Shown: positions 16,885 to 27,109 of the stretch, piece after piece
Layout of the letters: each line of letters opens with the position of its first letter
How positions within the stretch are numbered: the stretch's first letter is position 1
DNA from: Nitrospira sp.
GTDB taxonomy: Bacteria; Nitrospirota; Nitrospiria; Nitrospirales; Nitrospiraceae
NCBI GenBank assembly: GCA_022843785.1
Contig: JALHMZ010000007.1
Coordinates: 1-64,000 of the forward strand
Direction: 5' to 3'
Length of the DNA stretch: 64,000 nucleotides
The notes under the pieces: model-generated
What the model saw: the letters and a program-made list of their open reading frames with translations, nothing else
What the model was told of the DNA's origin: nothing
Databases searched by the model: none
Made by a program: the position numbers and the translations under genes

Positions 16885-17841
16885 TCAAAACGTGAAATAT
16901 GCTCCAAGCCCGATCGATTCGATCTTCTGATTGATGAAAAACTGTCCGTACGGATTATAGCCATGAAAATAGGTCGCCATGATCCGAAAACGCCGGCGGG
17001 ATCCTGTTCGGGACCATTCAAAACCGCCGAGCACATTGGTGTCGATGATCCAGCCGTGCTCTTCCGCAGGCTTGAAGTCCGCCGACAGCACGGGCGTAAT
17101 AATCAGCCGATCAAGGACGGGAACAAAGAGGCTGGTGCGCATCGCAGGAGCCCGGGCTTCGAATCCCCACTGGAGCCGTGTACGATCGACCGTTGCCGGT
17201 TCGCGATGCACGAGATACGCACCGCCTCCATACAGGCGCAGCCACTTGTAGTCGTAGGACAGAATCGCGTCCACCTCTTCAAATGAGACCGTAAACCGCT
17301 GGAATCCAACATTCCTGACCAAAAACTCATCGCCTAAGTGGCTGCTTTGGTGGTAATAGCGAAGCCGCGCGGACCAATTCCCTGATCGCCACGAGAGCGG
17401 GAGGCCCACATTGAAATCCGTGTTGATCAACTCGGCGTTTTTCTGGTCCAGATTGAACTGCGAGAAGATGCCGGTGAGCAGGCCCACTTGCCATCCGTCG
17501 CATCCCTGCCGCTTGGTGTAAAAGCCGAAGTTCTCGCCGATGGCCACTGACCCCAAGTTGAAAGATGATCCGCCGTCGCGCGGCCGCGAGTGTTGCCACA
17601 TGGCGAAGAACTGCGGCTGCTTGGGGTCCGCGATGAGGGGGCGAAAGACGTCGTCGGATGGAAAGGCCTCGCTCGCCTCTCCGACATCACTATGGTCGAA
17701 CCGGCAATCGAGCATCGGCTGGGGTTTGTTGTCGTCCGGTTTCTTGGCCTCCGGTTCGTCCGCGTACGATTGGCCGGTCAGAAGAACGGCCATGACACAT
17801 ACCCCGACCACCCGCAGATTGAAAGGAATCACCCGGTCCAT
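16885..17841 (-). CDS. DUF1207 outer-membrane protein
   Basis: A 318-residue exported protein (signal to about residue 27). The block DDVFRPLIADPKQPQF and later YHQSSHLGDEFLVRN fit DUF1207. Alternating aromatic and polar strands to the terminal YFTF indicate an outer-membrane beta-barrel, with the typical final aromatic residue. GGGGGAGG precedes the ATG. The function of the family is unknown. It stands alone between ftsH and the phosphoketolase gene. Confidence 0.75.
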   Translation of the reverse strand: MDRVIPFNLRVVGVCVMAVLLTGQSYADEPEAKKPDDNKPQPMLDCRFDHSDVGEASEAFPSDDVFRPLIADPKQPQFFAMWQHSRPRDGGSSFNLGSVAIGENFGFYTKRQGCDGWQVGLLTGIFSQFNLDQKNAELINTDFNVGLPLSWRSGNWSARLRYYHQSSHLGDEFLVRNVGFQRFTVSFEEVDAILSYDYKWLRLYGGGAYLVHREPATVDRTRLQWGFEARAPAMRTSLFVPVLDRLIITPVLSADFKPAEEHGWIIDTNVLGGFEWSRTGSRRRFRIMATYFHGYNPYGQFFINQKIESIGLGAYFTF

Positions 17842-17987
17842 GCTCCTCCCCCTGATACTAGCTCGTTCAGCCGCCTAGATTTCCCCTAAAAATCCTCTTT
17901 CGATAGCATACTTCCGATGGAAAATTCACCCGTCTCGACTGGAAAATTTGGCTGTAGGGCTGTGTGCTTCCGCCTGACGGGATGAAT

Positions 17988-20396
17988 TCAAAGAGACCGC
18001 GCACCCTTTGTGGCATTCTTCCGCCCGCTCCACTTCCACCGGCTGATCTCCGGCATGTCCTCTCCGTGTTCGGCAATGTACTGCTTGTGTTCGATGCGTT
18101 TGTCACGAAGAGCCTGCTTGGCATAGTCGGCCCGCGAGCCGCGTAGTGGGATCCGGTCGATGACATCGGCGACCAGATGAAACCGGTCGAGATCATTCAT
18201 CACCACCATATCGAACGGAGTCGACGTGGTCCCTTCTTCTTTGTACCCGCGTACATGCAGGTTCTTGTGATTCGTCCGTCGATAGGTGAGCCGGTGGATC
18301 AGCCACGGGTAGCCGTGGAATGCGAAGATGATCGGCTTGTCTGTCGTGAACAAGGCATCGAAGTCCTTGTCTGACAGTCCGTTCGGATGTTCAGCGGATG
18401 GTTGCAGCTTCATGAGATCCACCACATTGACCACGCGCACTTTCACATCCGGCAAGTACCCTCGCAACAAGGAGACGGCCGCCAACGTTTCCAGCGTCGG
18501 TACATCGCCGCAACAGGCCATCACCACGTCCGGCTCACTATTTCGATCATTACTCGCCCATTCCCAAATGCCGATGCCGGCTGTGCAATGTTTCACTGCG
18601 GCGTCCATGTCGAGCCATTGCGGCGCTGACTGCTTGCCCGCCACGATGACATTCACGTGATTGCGGCTGCGCAGACAATGGTCGGTGACGGAGAGCAGCG
18701 TATTGGCGTCGGGCGGGAGATACACCCGGATCACTTCGGCCTTCTTGTTCACGACGTGATCGATGAAACCGGGGTCCTGATGGCTGAATCCATTGTGATC
18801 CTGCCGCCAGACGTGAGAGGACAACAGATAATTCAACGAGGCAATCGGTCGTCGCCACGGGATGTGGTTGCAGACCTTGAGCCATTTGGCATGTTGATTG
18901 AACATCGAGTCGATGATGTGAATGAAGGCTTCGTAGCAGGAAAAGAACCCGTGCCGACCGGTCAGGAGATAGCCCTCCAGCCACCCCTGGCACTGATGTT
19001 CGCTCAACATCTCCATCACTCTCCCATCCGGCGCCAGGTGGTCGTCGTAGGGATAGCGATCCGCCATCCAAGCGCGGTTGGTGACGTCCAACACATCCTG
19101 CCAGCGATTTGAGTTGTTCTCGTCCGGGCTGAAGAGGCGGAAGTTCCGGCTCTCCATGTTCAGCTTCATCGTGTCCCGCAGGAATGTCCCCATGAGCCGG
19201 GTAGACTCGACATCAAGCGCACCCGGTTTCGTGACCTTGACGGCATAGTCTCGGAAATCAGGCAGGCACAGATCTCTGAGAAGCAGCCCACCGTTTGCGT
19301 GAGGATTTGCGCTCATGCGCCGATCCCCCTTGGGCGCCAGTTCGGCGAGTTCGGACTTGAATCGCCCGGACTTGTCAAACAGTTCCTGAGGCTTGTAGCT
19401 CTTCATCCACTGTTCAAGAATCTGCACATGTCCCGGCTTGTCCATGTCGCCCATGGGAACTTGGTGCGAACGCCAGTAATCCTCAGTCCGCTTGCCGTCG
19501 ATCTGTGGAGGACAGGTCCAGCCTTTGGGTGTTCGGAGCACAATCATGGGCCAGAGCGGGCGTTTTGGAGTGCCCTCTTTTCGCGAGACAGTTTTGATTC
19601 GTTGGATGTCTTGCATGACAGCATCGAGCGTCGCGGCCATGAGTTGGTGCATCTTCGACGGATCGCGGCCCTCGACGAAGTAGGGACGGTAGCCGTAGCC
19701 GCGGAACAGATGATCCAGCTCGTCATGACTGATGCGGGCCAAGACCGTGGGGCTCGCAATTTTATAGCCGTTGAGATGGAGAATCGGCAGGACCACGCCG
19801 TCGGTGACCGGATTCAGAAACTTGTTGGAATGCCAGCTCGTGGCGAGCGGGCCGGTTTCCGCTTCCCCGTCGCCGACCACGCAGGCCACGATGAGATCCG
19901 GATTGTCGAACGCCGCCCCAAAGGCATGGGAGAGCGAGTAGCCCAACTCGCCCCCTTCGTGAATGGAACCCGGTGTTTCCGGAGCGACATGGCTGGGAAT
20001 ACCGCCCGGAAAAGAAAACTGTTTGAACAGCCGCTTCAGACCCTGTTCGTCCTGCGAGATATCCGGATAGACTTCGCTGTAGGTGCCCTCGAGATAGGCG
20101 TTCGCCACAAGCCCCGGACCGCCATGACCGGGCCCCGCGATATAGATCATGTTGACGTCATGTTCCTTGATGATGCGGTTCAAATGCGCGTAGATAAAGT
20201 TCAAGCCCGGTGTCGTGCCCCAATGGCCGAGCAGGCGCGGCTTGATGTGGGCGCGCGTCAGCGGTTGTTTCAAGAGTGGGTTGTCGTACAGATAGATTTG
20301 CCCGACAGAGAGATAATTGGCCGCCCGCCAGTAGGCATCCAGTTTCTTGGCGGCCCCCGGACTCAGAGATTTTGTACGAATGTGCCGCCTGCCCAT
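17988..20396 (-). CDS. xfp: Xylulose-5-phosphate/fructose-6-phosphate phosphoketolase
   Basis: This thiamine-diphosphate enzyme splits xylulose-5-P or fructose-6-P with phosphate into acetyl phosphate plus a shorter sugar phosphate. The 802-residue length is standard. Recognisable blocks include [39 protein letters not shown], the diphosphate-binding [17 protein letters not shown], and the C-terminal [25 protein letters not shown] precedes the ATG. It lies 21 bases downstream of ackA on the same strand, and the two enzymes form an ATP-yielding acetyl-phosphate shunt. Confidence 0.95.
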   Translation of the reverse strand: MGRRHIRTKSLSPGAAKKLDAYWRAANYLSVGQIYLYDNPLLKQPLTRAHIKPRLLGHWGTTPGLNFIYAHLNRIIKEHDVNMIYIAGPGHGGPGLVANAYLEGTYSEVYPDISQDEQGLKRLFKQFSFPGGIPSHVAPETPGSIHEGGELGYSLSHAFGAAFDNPDLIVACVVGDGEAETGPLATSWHSNKFLNPVTDGVVLPILHLNGYKIASPTVLARISHDELDHLFRGYGYRPYFVEGRDPSKMHQLMAATLDAVMQDIQRIKTVSRKEGTPKRPLWPMIVLRTPKGWTCPPQIDGKRTEDYWRSHQVPMGDMDKPGHVQILEQWMKSYKPQELFDKSGRFKSELAELAPKGDRRMSANPHANGGLLLRDLCLPDFRDYAVKVTKPGALDVESTRLMGTFLRDTMKLNMESRNFRLFSPDENNSNRWQDVLDVTNRAWMADRYPYDDHLAPDGRVMEMLSEHQCQGWLEGYLLTGRHGFFSCYEAFIHIIDSMFNQHAKWLKVCNHIPWRRPIASLNYLLSSHVWRQDHNGFSHQDPGFIDHVVNKKAEVIRVYLPPDANTLLSVTDHCLRSRNHVNVIVAGKQSAPQWLDMDAAVKHCTAGIGIWEWASNDRNSEPDVVMACCGDVPTLETLAAVSLLRGYLPDVKVRVVNVVDLMKLQPSAEHPNGLSDKDFDALFTTDKPIIFAFHGYPWLIHRLTYRRTNHKNLHVRGYKEEGTTSTPFDMVVMNDLDRFHLVADVIDRIPLRGSRADYAKQALRDKRIEHKQYIAEHGEDMPEISRWKWSGRKNATKGARSL

Positions 20397-20417
20397 CTCA
20401 CCTCCTCACCCTCCGAT

Positions 20418-21626
20418 TCAGCCTGCGCTCAACAACGCCATGACGGACGCTGCGATCTCACGTTCTTCATCCGTTGGAATCACCCGCACGGTCACCCTGC
20501 CGCCTTCTTTGGAAATCACGGCGTCGTTCTTCTGGTTGCGCGCGTGATCGATGACGACACCGAGAAATTCCAAGCCGTCGCAGATTCGCGCACGGATGAC
20601 CGGCGCATGCTCCCCTATGCCGGCGCTGAAGACCAGCGTATCCAATCCACCCAAAGCCGCGGCCAACGACCCGATAGTTTTTTTCGCCTGATAGCAGAAC
20701 AGTGCGACCGCCTCCGCCGCTCTTGGATCGTTCCCTTCTTCCTTGAGAAGGTCGCGCATATCGGCGCTGATCTCCGAGACACCCAGCAAACCTGATTCGC
20801 TATTGGCCATCCGATGGAACTGCTCCACCGTCATCCCTTCTGTTCTTGCCAGATAGGAGACAAGCCCCGGATCGAGATCTCCCGATCGGCGGCTCATCGG
20901 CATGCCGGAAGCCGGGGTAAAGCCCATCGTCGTCTCAATACTCTTGCCGTCCTTGACGGCGGCCATGCTGGCGCCGTTTCCCAAGTGAGCGAGGATGACG
21001 CGGCCGTTGGCTTCGCCAGGCTTCCCTATTCTGGACAACTCCCTCATGAGAAAGGCATAGGACAACCCGTGAAAGCCGTACCGCTGAAGCCCCAGCTTTT
21101 CGTACCGTCTTGGGATCGGCAGCAGGCGGGCCACGTTCGGCATGTCACGATGGAACGCCGTATCGAAACAGACGACTTGCGGGAGGCGGGGGTATCGCCG
21201 CGCACAGGCCTCGATCAATTCGATCTCAGCCGGAAGATGTTCCGGATCGAACGGACTCAGCCTTTTCAGTTCTTCCATTACAACCGGAGTCACTCGTTGG
21301 GGCTCACGATAATCCCTGCCGCCATGCACGACCCGATGCCCAATCGCCAGTAATGGTTCGCACGCAAGCTTGTCTTTGGCACATTCCAGAATCGGTTCGA
21401 GGCAGGACGCGTGATCGGGGGGTTCAACGATTCGACGATCGCCGTGGCTGGCGCCTTCCTGCATCCATGTGAAGGTACTCTGTGGCGATCCGATGCGGTC
21501 GATCAAGCCCGACAATTCACGGACGGGACTGCCATCGGCGCGAAAAAGAGAAAACTTGAGCGTCGACGACCCGCTATTGATCGCCAGAATCGAGCCACTG
21601 CCGGAAGCCGCATCAGAGCGTGTCAT
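20418..21626 (-). CDS. ackA: Acetate kinase
   Basis: A 402-residue acetate kinase that interconverts acetyl phosphate plus ADP with acetate plus ATP. Visible motifs are the N-terminal ILAINSGSSTLKFSLF, AIGHRVVHGG, FDTAFHRDMP, YGFHGLSYAF, HLGNGASM and DTLVFSAGIGEHAP. It is placed between glgP and xfp on one strand, fitting a path from stored glucan to acetyl phosphate to acetate and ATP. The ribosome site is weak, but the ATG at 21626 gives the expected N-terminus. Confidence 0.95.
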   Translation of the reverse strand: MTRSDAASGSGSILAINSGSSTLKFSLFRADGSPVRELSGLIDRIGSPQSTFTWMQEGASHGDRRIVEPPDHASCLEPILECAKDKLACEPLLAIGHRVVHGGRDYREPQRVTPVVMEELKRLSPFDPEHLPAEIELIEACARRYPRLPQVVCFDTAFHRDMPNVARLLPIPRRYEKLGLQRYGFHGLSYAFLMRELSRIGKPGEANGRVILAHLGNGASMAAVKDGKSIETTMGFTPASGMPMSRRSGDLDPGLVSYLARTEGMTVEQFHRMANSESGLLGVSEISADMRDLLKEEGNDPRAAEAVALFCYQAKKTIGSLAAALGGLDTLVFSAGIGEHAPVIRARICDGLEFLGVVIDHARNQKNDAVISKEGGRVTVRVIPTDEEREIAASVMALLSAG

Positions 21627-21665
21627 GACGGTACTTTCTGCAGCCTTTCAATATGACCATCTTCC

Positions 21666-23420
21666 TCATCCGAGGCGGGCATACTCGCCGACCAGTCGAT
21701 AGGCATTGTGAAGGTATTGAGCCACCATGCGCTGGGTATTGAAGAACCCGCCGTTCAACGCGATCGCATGCCGCATGATCTCGATAAACCGCCCCCGGTC
21801 CCGATAGTAACAGGGAAGAATCTTTTCTTCGAGCTTGCGGTACAGTTCCGTCGCATGACAGGCATCCATACCCGCTTGCGGCTCCGTGCAAGCCTCCACC
21901 CGATCACCGATGGACCAACCAGTCACGTCTTCCACATGCCCTTCGACCCACCACCCGTCGAGCACACTCAAGCTGGGCACTCCGTTGACCGCCGCCTTCA
22001 TGCCGCTGGTTCCTGAGGCCTCCATCGGCGGGAGCGGCGTATTGAGCCAAACATCCGCACCGGCACACACGAGCTTGGCCACGGTCATGTCATAGTTCGT
22101 GAGATAGGCCACCGAAATCCTGCCCCGCAAGGCATCGCGAAGTTCATGGATCTTGTGAATCATATCTTTCCCATCCTGGTCGCGCGGATGGGCCTTGCCG
22201 CTGAAGACGATTTGGACAGGCCCGGCCAGTTCGGCAATCTTGGCCAGCCGCTCGATGTCGTGAAAGATCAAAGTTCCCCGCTTGTAGGCCGCAGCCCGCC
22301 TGGCAAACCCCAGCGTCAGCACATCCCGATCGAATCCCGCGTTGGTCTCGTGATTCACATGCTCGACCAACACCCGCTTCGCCTCCTGGTGGGCGTTCCA
22401 AATCTCTTCGCCGGGAATGCTGATCGCGTAACGAAGCGAGAGCTGATCGCGCCGCCAGTCCGGAAGATGCCGGTCGTAGAGCGACTGAAACGAGGGAGCG
22501 GCCCAGGTCACCGCGTGGACTCCGTTGGTAATCGAGTGAATCGGATAGCCGGGGAAAAGACTGTGGGACACCTCGCCGTGCTTCATCGCCACGCCATTGA
22601 CGAACCGTGAACCACGCAACGCCAGCTGTGTCATGTTCAAACTATGGTTATGACCGCAGGCTTTGAGCCAGGCGCAGCGCCGGTCGCCGAGCACCCGATG
22701 CGACAGCTCAGGGGAAAATTGATCATGGCCCGCCGGCACCGGCGTATGGGTCGTAAACACACAGTGCTCCCGGACGGCATCGATGAGATCGGCTAAGACT
22801 GCCGTTTCGTGGGTGACGGAACCCAGCTTCTCCTCCAGCAGAGCGAGCACCAGCAATGCCGCGTGTCCTTCATTCATATGGAAGCAGCGGAGGCGCCCGT
22901 ACCCGAGCGCCCGCAGCATGCGGTAGCCGCCGAACCCCAGCACCGCTTCCTGGCAGAGCCGATAGTAGTCGTCACCGCCGTAGAGCACGTCGGTCAGCGT
23001 CCGGTCCCAGGGCTGGTTCTCGGGGAGATTCGTGTCGAGCAGATAGACGGGCACCTCACCGCCCGACTCGCCCTTCACGCGAATCAGCCACGCGCCGACC
23101 TGTACGGTACGATTCTCGATTTCGACAACGACCCGCTGGTCCACCGGCTCGCAGAAATCGTTGACCGGCCAGGCCACCGGCTCTTCATGCTGCAGACCCC
23201 GTTCATCCAGCCGTTGATGAAAATAGCCGCGCCGGTGCAGCAGCGTCACCGCCACCATGGGAATGTCCAGATCAGCGGCAGACCGAAGCGTGTCGCCTGC
23301 CAGCACACCAAGACCACCGGCATAGGTCGGCATGTTCGGGGCCAGCCCGATTTCCATCGAGAAATAGGCTACCAACGGTGTCTTGGTTTCCATTGTCTCG
23401 ACGATTCGTCCATCAGACAT
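21666..23420 (-). CDS. glgP: Alpha-glucan phosphorylase (short form)
   Basis: A GT35 phosphorylase releasing glucose-1-phosphate from glycogen or maltodextrin. The N-terminus VAYFSMEIGLAPNMPTYAGGLGVLAGD, the HMNEGHAALL block and the pyridoxal-phosphate lysine motif ASGTSGMKAAVNGVPSLS are clear. At 584 residues it belongs to the shorter class, without the N-terminal extension of E. coli GlgP (about 800 residues). GGAG lies eight bases before the ATG at 23420; a GTG at 23423 is also possible. It is the first gene of the glgP-ackA-xfp run. Confidence 0.92.
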   Translation of the reverse strand: MSDGRIVETMETKTPLVAYFSMEIGLAPNMPTYAGGLGVLAGDTLRSAADLDIPMVAVTLLHRRGYFHQRLDERGLQHEEPVAWPVNDFCEPVDQRVVVEIENRTVQVGAWLIRVKGESGGEVPVYLLDTNLPENQPWDRTLTDVLYGGDDYYRLCQEAVLGFGGYRMLRALGYGRLRCFHMNEGHAALLVLALLEEKLGSVTHETAVLADLIDAVREHCVFTTHTPVPAGHDQFSPELSHRVLGDRRCAWLKACGHNHSLNMTQLALRGSRFVNGVAMKHGEVSHSLFPGYPIHSITNGVHAVTWAAPSFQSLYDRHLPDWRRDQLSLRYAISIPGEEIWNAHQEAKRVLVEHVNHETNAGFDRDVLTLGFARRAAAYKRGTLIFHDIERLAKIAELAGPVQIVFSGKAHPRDQDGKDMIHKIHELRDALRGRISVAYLTNYDMTVAKLVCAGADVWLNTPLPPMEASGTSGMKAAVNGVPSLSVLDGWWVEGHVEDVTGWSIGDRVEACTEPQAGMDACHATELYRKLEEKILPCYYRDRGRFIEIMRHAIALNGGFFNTQRMVAQYLHNAYRLVGEYARLG

Positions 23421-23691
23421 CACAACAACTCCATGAGGCTAATCGAGTGACCGCCGCCTTGGACAATCCCAATGTGCCGGCTCTTTTCTTCTATGGAACA
23501 ACTGACCATTGGCGTTGTCCTAGCCCGCATTATTCATGTGCATTTCTACTGTGATCGCCGATACGCCGCTGCGACAAGCGTGGCCGTATGCATCACACGG
23601 CCAGCGGGCAGGCTCGCCCTCGCAGCCGTAACAGACTGTTTCAAGTCTGACTCGGCTTCTCGAAACTTATTGGTGGTTTCGTCACGAACTG

Positions 23692-26600
23692 TCATGAGTA
23701 CTGTGAGCCAGGCGCGATGGCTTCTCCGTTTCCGAGCGCGGTGGTGCCGGAATGGCGGCCAGGTTGTGAGGCTGTTCCGGCCAGACGATAGTACAGCAAC
23801 GGAATCACGAGCAAGGTGAGCACCGTCGAAGCGCCCACACCGAACAGCAGCGACACGGCCAGCCCTTGGAAGATCGGATCGAGAATGATCACAAACGCCC
23901 CCACCATCAACGCGGCGGCCGTCAAGAGGATCGGCCTGGTACGGATCGCGCCGGCCCTGATGACCGCTTCCGACAGCGGAACCCCCGCGCGCTCCTGAAG
24001 CTGGATAAAATCCACAAGCAGTATCGAGTTCCGGACGATGATGCCGGCCAGCGCGATGAAGCCGATCATCGACGTGGCCGTAAAATAGGATCCGGTGAGC
24101 CAATGGCCAGGCAGAATGCCGATCAAGGTAAGCGGGATGGGCGCCATGATGATCAGCGGGGTGAGGAACGACTGAAATTGCCCGACGATCAGCAGATAAA
24201 TCAGCAACATCGCCACGGCAAACGCGATCCCCATGTCGCGGAACGTCTCGTAGGTGATGTGCCACTCGCCGTCCCACTTCATGGCGATCCTGTCTTCCGA
24301 CCAGGGCTGAGCCCTGAAAAATTGCTCGATCTCGTATCCTTCGGCCGGCCGATAACTCTCCAGTTGCTTCCCGACGCCCAGCACGCCATAGACCGGGCTT
24401 TCGGCTTGTTCCGCGCCCGGGCCTCCGACATCGGCGACGATATAGACCACCGGCTTCTGATTCTTGTGGTAGATCGCGTTGTCCTGAATCGTCTGTTCGA
24501 CGGTGAGCAATTCGGAGAGCTGGACGATGGCTCCGTTCTTCGTCCGCAATCCGATTTCGCCGAGATGTTCGAGCCCCGTCCGTTCCGCCAGCGGCAGACG
24601 CAGTACGATCTGAACCGGACTTTTCTCTTGAGGAATATGGACCAGCCCGACCTTCGTCCCTTCCAACGCCATACGCAGCGTATGCACGATGTCATCTGTG
24701 GGAATTCCGGCGAGGGCCGCTTTCGCACGATCGACCGTGAACACATACTTCGCCTGATCTGCCTCGATAAAATCGTCCACATCGACGACACCGGGCGTGG
24801 ACTCAAAGAGCGACCGAACCTCCCGCGCAACGGCGATCTGCCTGGCATAGTCCGGGCCGTAGATTTCTCCGACCAACACCGATTGCACAGGCGGCCCCGG
24901 AGGCACTTCCACGACTTTGACGTTCGCACCGTACTGTCGGGCGATCTCCTGGACCGGGGGCCGAAGCCGCTGCGCGATCTCGTGGCTCTGGGCCTGGCGC
25001 TGATCCTTTGCCGCCAGGTTTATTTGAATGTCCGCCTCATGCGGCAACGTCCGCAAAAAGTAGTGACGCACCAGACCGTTGAAGTTGAATGGTGATGCTG
25101 TGCCGACGTAGGCCTGGTAGTCCCGCACTTCGGGTACCGTGGCGACATATCGGGTCAGCGCCTTGGCGGCGCGGGCGGTTTCCTCCAGCGTCGTTCCCTC
25201 CGGCATATCGATGACCAATTGCAACTCGCTCTTGTTGTCGAACGGCATCATCTTGACGACGACATGGCGTGTGTAAAACAAGAGGCATGATCCGGCCAGC
25301 AGAAGCGCGACCACGCCCAAGAAGGAATAGGCCAGGATCGGATGGGCCAGCAGCGGGGAGAGGACCCGGTGATAGAGGCGCGCCGTCAAGCCGGCTTCTT
25401 CTAGTGTTGAGTGCTCGCCTCGCTGAGCAGGCGAAGCGGGTTGATTGCTGAGTGCTGAGTTTCCGCCAAGTGTGCGATAACAGGTTCGGCAAAACCATGG
25501 AATCACGACGAAGGCGACCAGCAGCGAGAAGAACATCGCAATGGAGGCGTTGACGGGAATCGGCCTCATGTAGGGCCCCATCAAGCCGGAGACGAAGGCC
25601 ATCGGCAGCAGCGCGGCAATGACGGTGAAGGTCGCCAGAATCGTCGGGTTGCCGACTTCATCGACGGCATAGATCGACGCCTCGTCATGGGGACGCAGGC
25701 GCAGCGTTAAATGCCTGTACGTGTTTTCGACGACAACGATGGCGTCGTCCACCAGAATGCCGATCGAGAAGATCAGCGCGAAGAGCGTCACCCTATTGAT
25801 CGTGTAGCCGATGAGCATCGACGTAAAAAGCGTCAAGGCAAGGGTGACGGGTATCGCAATGGACACGACGAAGGCGGGGCGCGGCCCCAGCGCGACGCCG
25901 AGAAAGATGACCACCGCGACGACGGCAATGAGGAGGTGCCACAACAGTTCGTTGGCCTTCTCTTGCGCGGTCTCTCCGTAATCGCGGGTGACGGTCACGC
26001 GCACATCCGACGGGACCGTCACGCCTTTCATGTCTTCGACCTTGCGGATGACCTGCTCGGCCACCGTCACCGCGTTGGTGCCGCCCTGTTTGGCAATGGC
26101 CACGGTCACCGCCGGGGACTCCAACCCCTCACCCCTTACCCCTAACCCCTCACGGTCGCCGGCGGCGCCCAGACCGAACCAGACATAGCTCGTCGCCTCA
26201 GCCGGTCCGTCGATGACATCCGCGACGTGCCGCAGATAGACCGGTCGTTGCTCGCTCACCCCGACCACCAGGCTTTCCAGATCGGCGCGCGATCGAATGA
26301 AACGGCCGGTCTCCACAAGGAAACTCTGATTGCGGCTGTCGAACCTGCCAGCCGGCAAGGCCCGATTCTCTCCGCGAATGACGGTCGCGACCTCCAACGG
26401 GGTGAGCCCATAGGCCTTCAACCTCGCCGGGTCGATCTGTACTTGTAATTCGCGCCTCCGGCCGCCGACGATGAACCCTCCGGACGTGCCGGCGACTTTC
26501 TTGGCCTCCTCCAACACCTGCTCGGCCAACTGATGCAATTCGAATTCGCCGTACCGCTCGCTCGACAATGTTACCGTGACAATCGGAACATCGTTCACGT

Positions 26601-27033
26601 CCTTCGGCTTTACCAAAAACGGCTCAGCGCCTGGCGGTAACAGGTCTTGGTTGGACATCAACTTGTCGTAGAGATCGACCAGACTCTGCTCCATCGGCTG
26701 GCCGACGTAGAAGCGGACGATGATCAGCGCCCCACCGGGCCGAGAGATCGAGTAGACATACTCCACGCCCTTGATCTCCGAGAGCTTCCGCTCGAACGGC
26801 TTGGTCAGTTGTTCTTCGACGACTTTGGCGGAGGCGCCGGGAAAGGGCAGCCAGACGTCGGCCATCGGCACCACGATCTGCGGCTCTTCTTCGCGCGGTG
26901 TGGCGACGATTGCGAACAGGCCCAGAAGCAGCGCCCCCACCATAATGAGCGGAGTCAGCTTGCTCCCGATGAAGAGCGCTGCGATGCGGCCGGATAAACC
27001 GTACGGGGTGAGGGGTGAGGGGTCAGAGGTCAT
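23692..27033 (-). CDS. RND efflux permease (AcrB/HAE1-like)
   Basis: A proton-driven inner-membrane pump of about 1113 residues with twelve helices and two large periplasmic loops. Typical blocks are [37 protein letters not shown] with the paired acids of helix 4, and [18 protein letters not shown]. The start at 27033 lies inside a heptamer array, so the first residues ([12 protein letters not shown]) are repeat-encoded. Two further in-frame arrays encode loops, [16 protein letters not shown] in the porter domain and [21 protein letters not shown] between helices 6 and 7. No outer-membrane channel gene is adjacent, and the substrate is unknown. Confidence 0.92.
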   Translation of the reverse strand: MTSDPSPLTPYGLSGRIAALFIGSKLTPLIMVGALLLGLFAIVATPREEEPQIVVPMADVWLPFPGASAKVVEEQLTKPFERKLSEIKGVEYVYSISRPGGALIIVRFYVGQPMEQSLVDLYDKLMSNQDLLPPGAEPFLVKPKDVNDVPIVTVTLSSERYGEFELHQLAEQVLEEAKKVAGTSGGFIVGGRRRELQVQIDPARLKAYGLTPLEVATVIRGENRALPAGRFDSRNQSFLVETGRFIRSRADLESLVVGVSEQRPVYLRHVADVIDGPAEATSYVWFGLGAAGDREGLGVRGEGLESPAVTVAIAKQGGTNAVTVAEQVIRKVEDMKGVTVPSDVRVTVTRDYGETAQEKANELLWHLLIAVVAVVIFLGVALGPRPAFVVSIAIPVTLALTLFTSMLIGYTINRVTLFALIFSIGILVDDAIVVVENTYRHLTLRLRPHDEASIYAVDEVGNPTILATFTVIAALLPMAFVSGLMGPYMRPIPVNASIAMFFSLLVAFVVIPWFCRTCYRTLGGNSALSNQPASPAQRGEHSTLEEAGLTARLYHRVLSPLLAHPILAYSFLGVVALLLAGSCLLFYTRHVVVKMMPFDNKSELQLVIDMPEGTTLEETARAAKALTRYVATVPEVRDYQAYVGTASPFNFNGLVRHYFLRTLPHEADIQINLAAKDQRQAQSHEIAQRLRPPVQEIARQYGANVKVVEVPPGPPVQSVLVGEIYGPDYARQIAVAREVRSLFESTPGVVDVDDFIEADQAKYVFTVDRAKAALAGIPTDDIVHTLRMALEGTKVGLVHIPQEKSPVQIVLRLPLAERTGLEHLGEIGLRTKNGAIVQLSELLTVEQTIQDNAIYHKNQKPVVYIVADVGGPGAEQAESPVYGVLGVGKQLESYRPAEGYEIEQFFRAQPWSEDRIAMKWDGEWHITYETFRDMGIAFAVAMLLIYLLIVGQFQSFLTPLIIMAPIPLTLIGILPGHWLTGSYFTATSMIGFIALAGIIVRNSILLVDFIQLQERAGVPLSEAVIRAGAIRTRPILLTAAALMVGAFVIILDPIFQGLAVSLLFGVGASTVLTLLVIPLLYYRLAGTASQPGRHSGTTALGNGEAIAPGSQYS
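25402..25464. repeat. Heptamer-like array inside the RND permease gene
   Basis: Units such as GAGTGCT and AGTGCTG flank a central hairpin-forming part (25416-25432). The tract encodes a hydrophilic stretch between membrane helices 6 and 7 in frame. Phase slips by one base between the two sides. Confidence 0.6.
26124..26158. repeat. Heptamer array (ACCCCTC type) inside the RND permease gene
   Basis: Five exact 7-base steps, with ACCCCTC twice and ACCCCTT and ACCCCTA once each, lie inside the coding region. They are translated on the minus strand as [11 protein letters not shown] within a periplasmic-loop region. Confidence 0.75.
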
Positions 27034-27109
27034 AGGATTCGTTGCTCGTATCTCGTCAAGCGTATCTCGCGATCCATCCCGCGCTTCACGCTTCACGAGG
27101 GACGCTTCA
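27005..27109. repeat. Fifteen-unit heptamer array bridging two genes
   Basis: The 105 bases divide into fifteen 7-base steps without a slip. The left part is GGGGTGA (twice) and relatives; the right part is CG-anchored, such as CGTATCT (twice) and CGCTTCA (three times). By hand count 52 of 98 positions equal the base seven earlier, against about a quarter expected by chance. The RND start codon (27031-27033) and the adaptor stop codon (27107-27109) both lie inside. Confidence 0.85.

Noticed and set aside
16885..17841. Outer-membrane phospholipase A (PldA) as an identity
   Set aside because: No catalytic Ser/His pattern of PldA is seen, and the DUF1207 signature blocks fit better.
19299..20795. 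498-codon open frame on the plus strand opposite xfp
   Set aside because: It is the antisense shadow of a clear phosphoketolase gene, with Arg/His/Gln-rich content and no domain.
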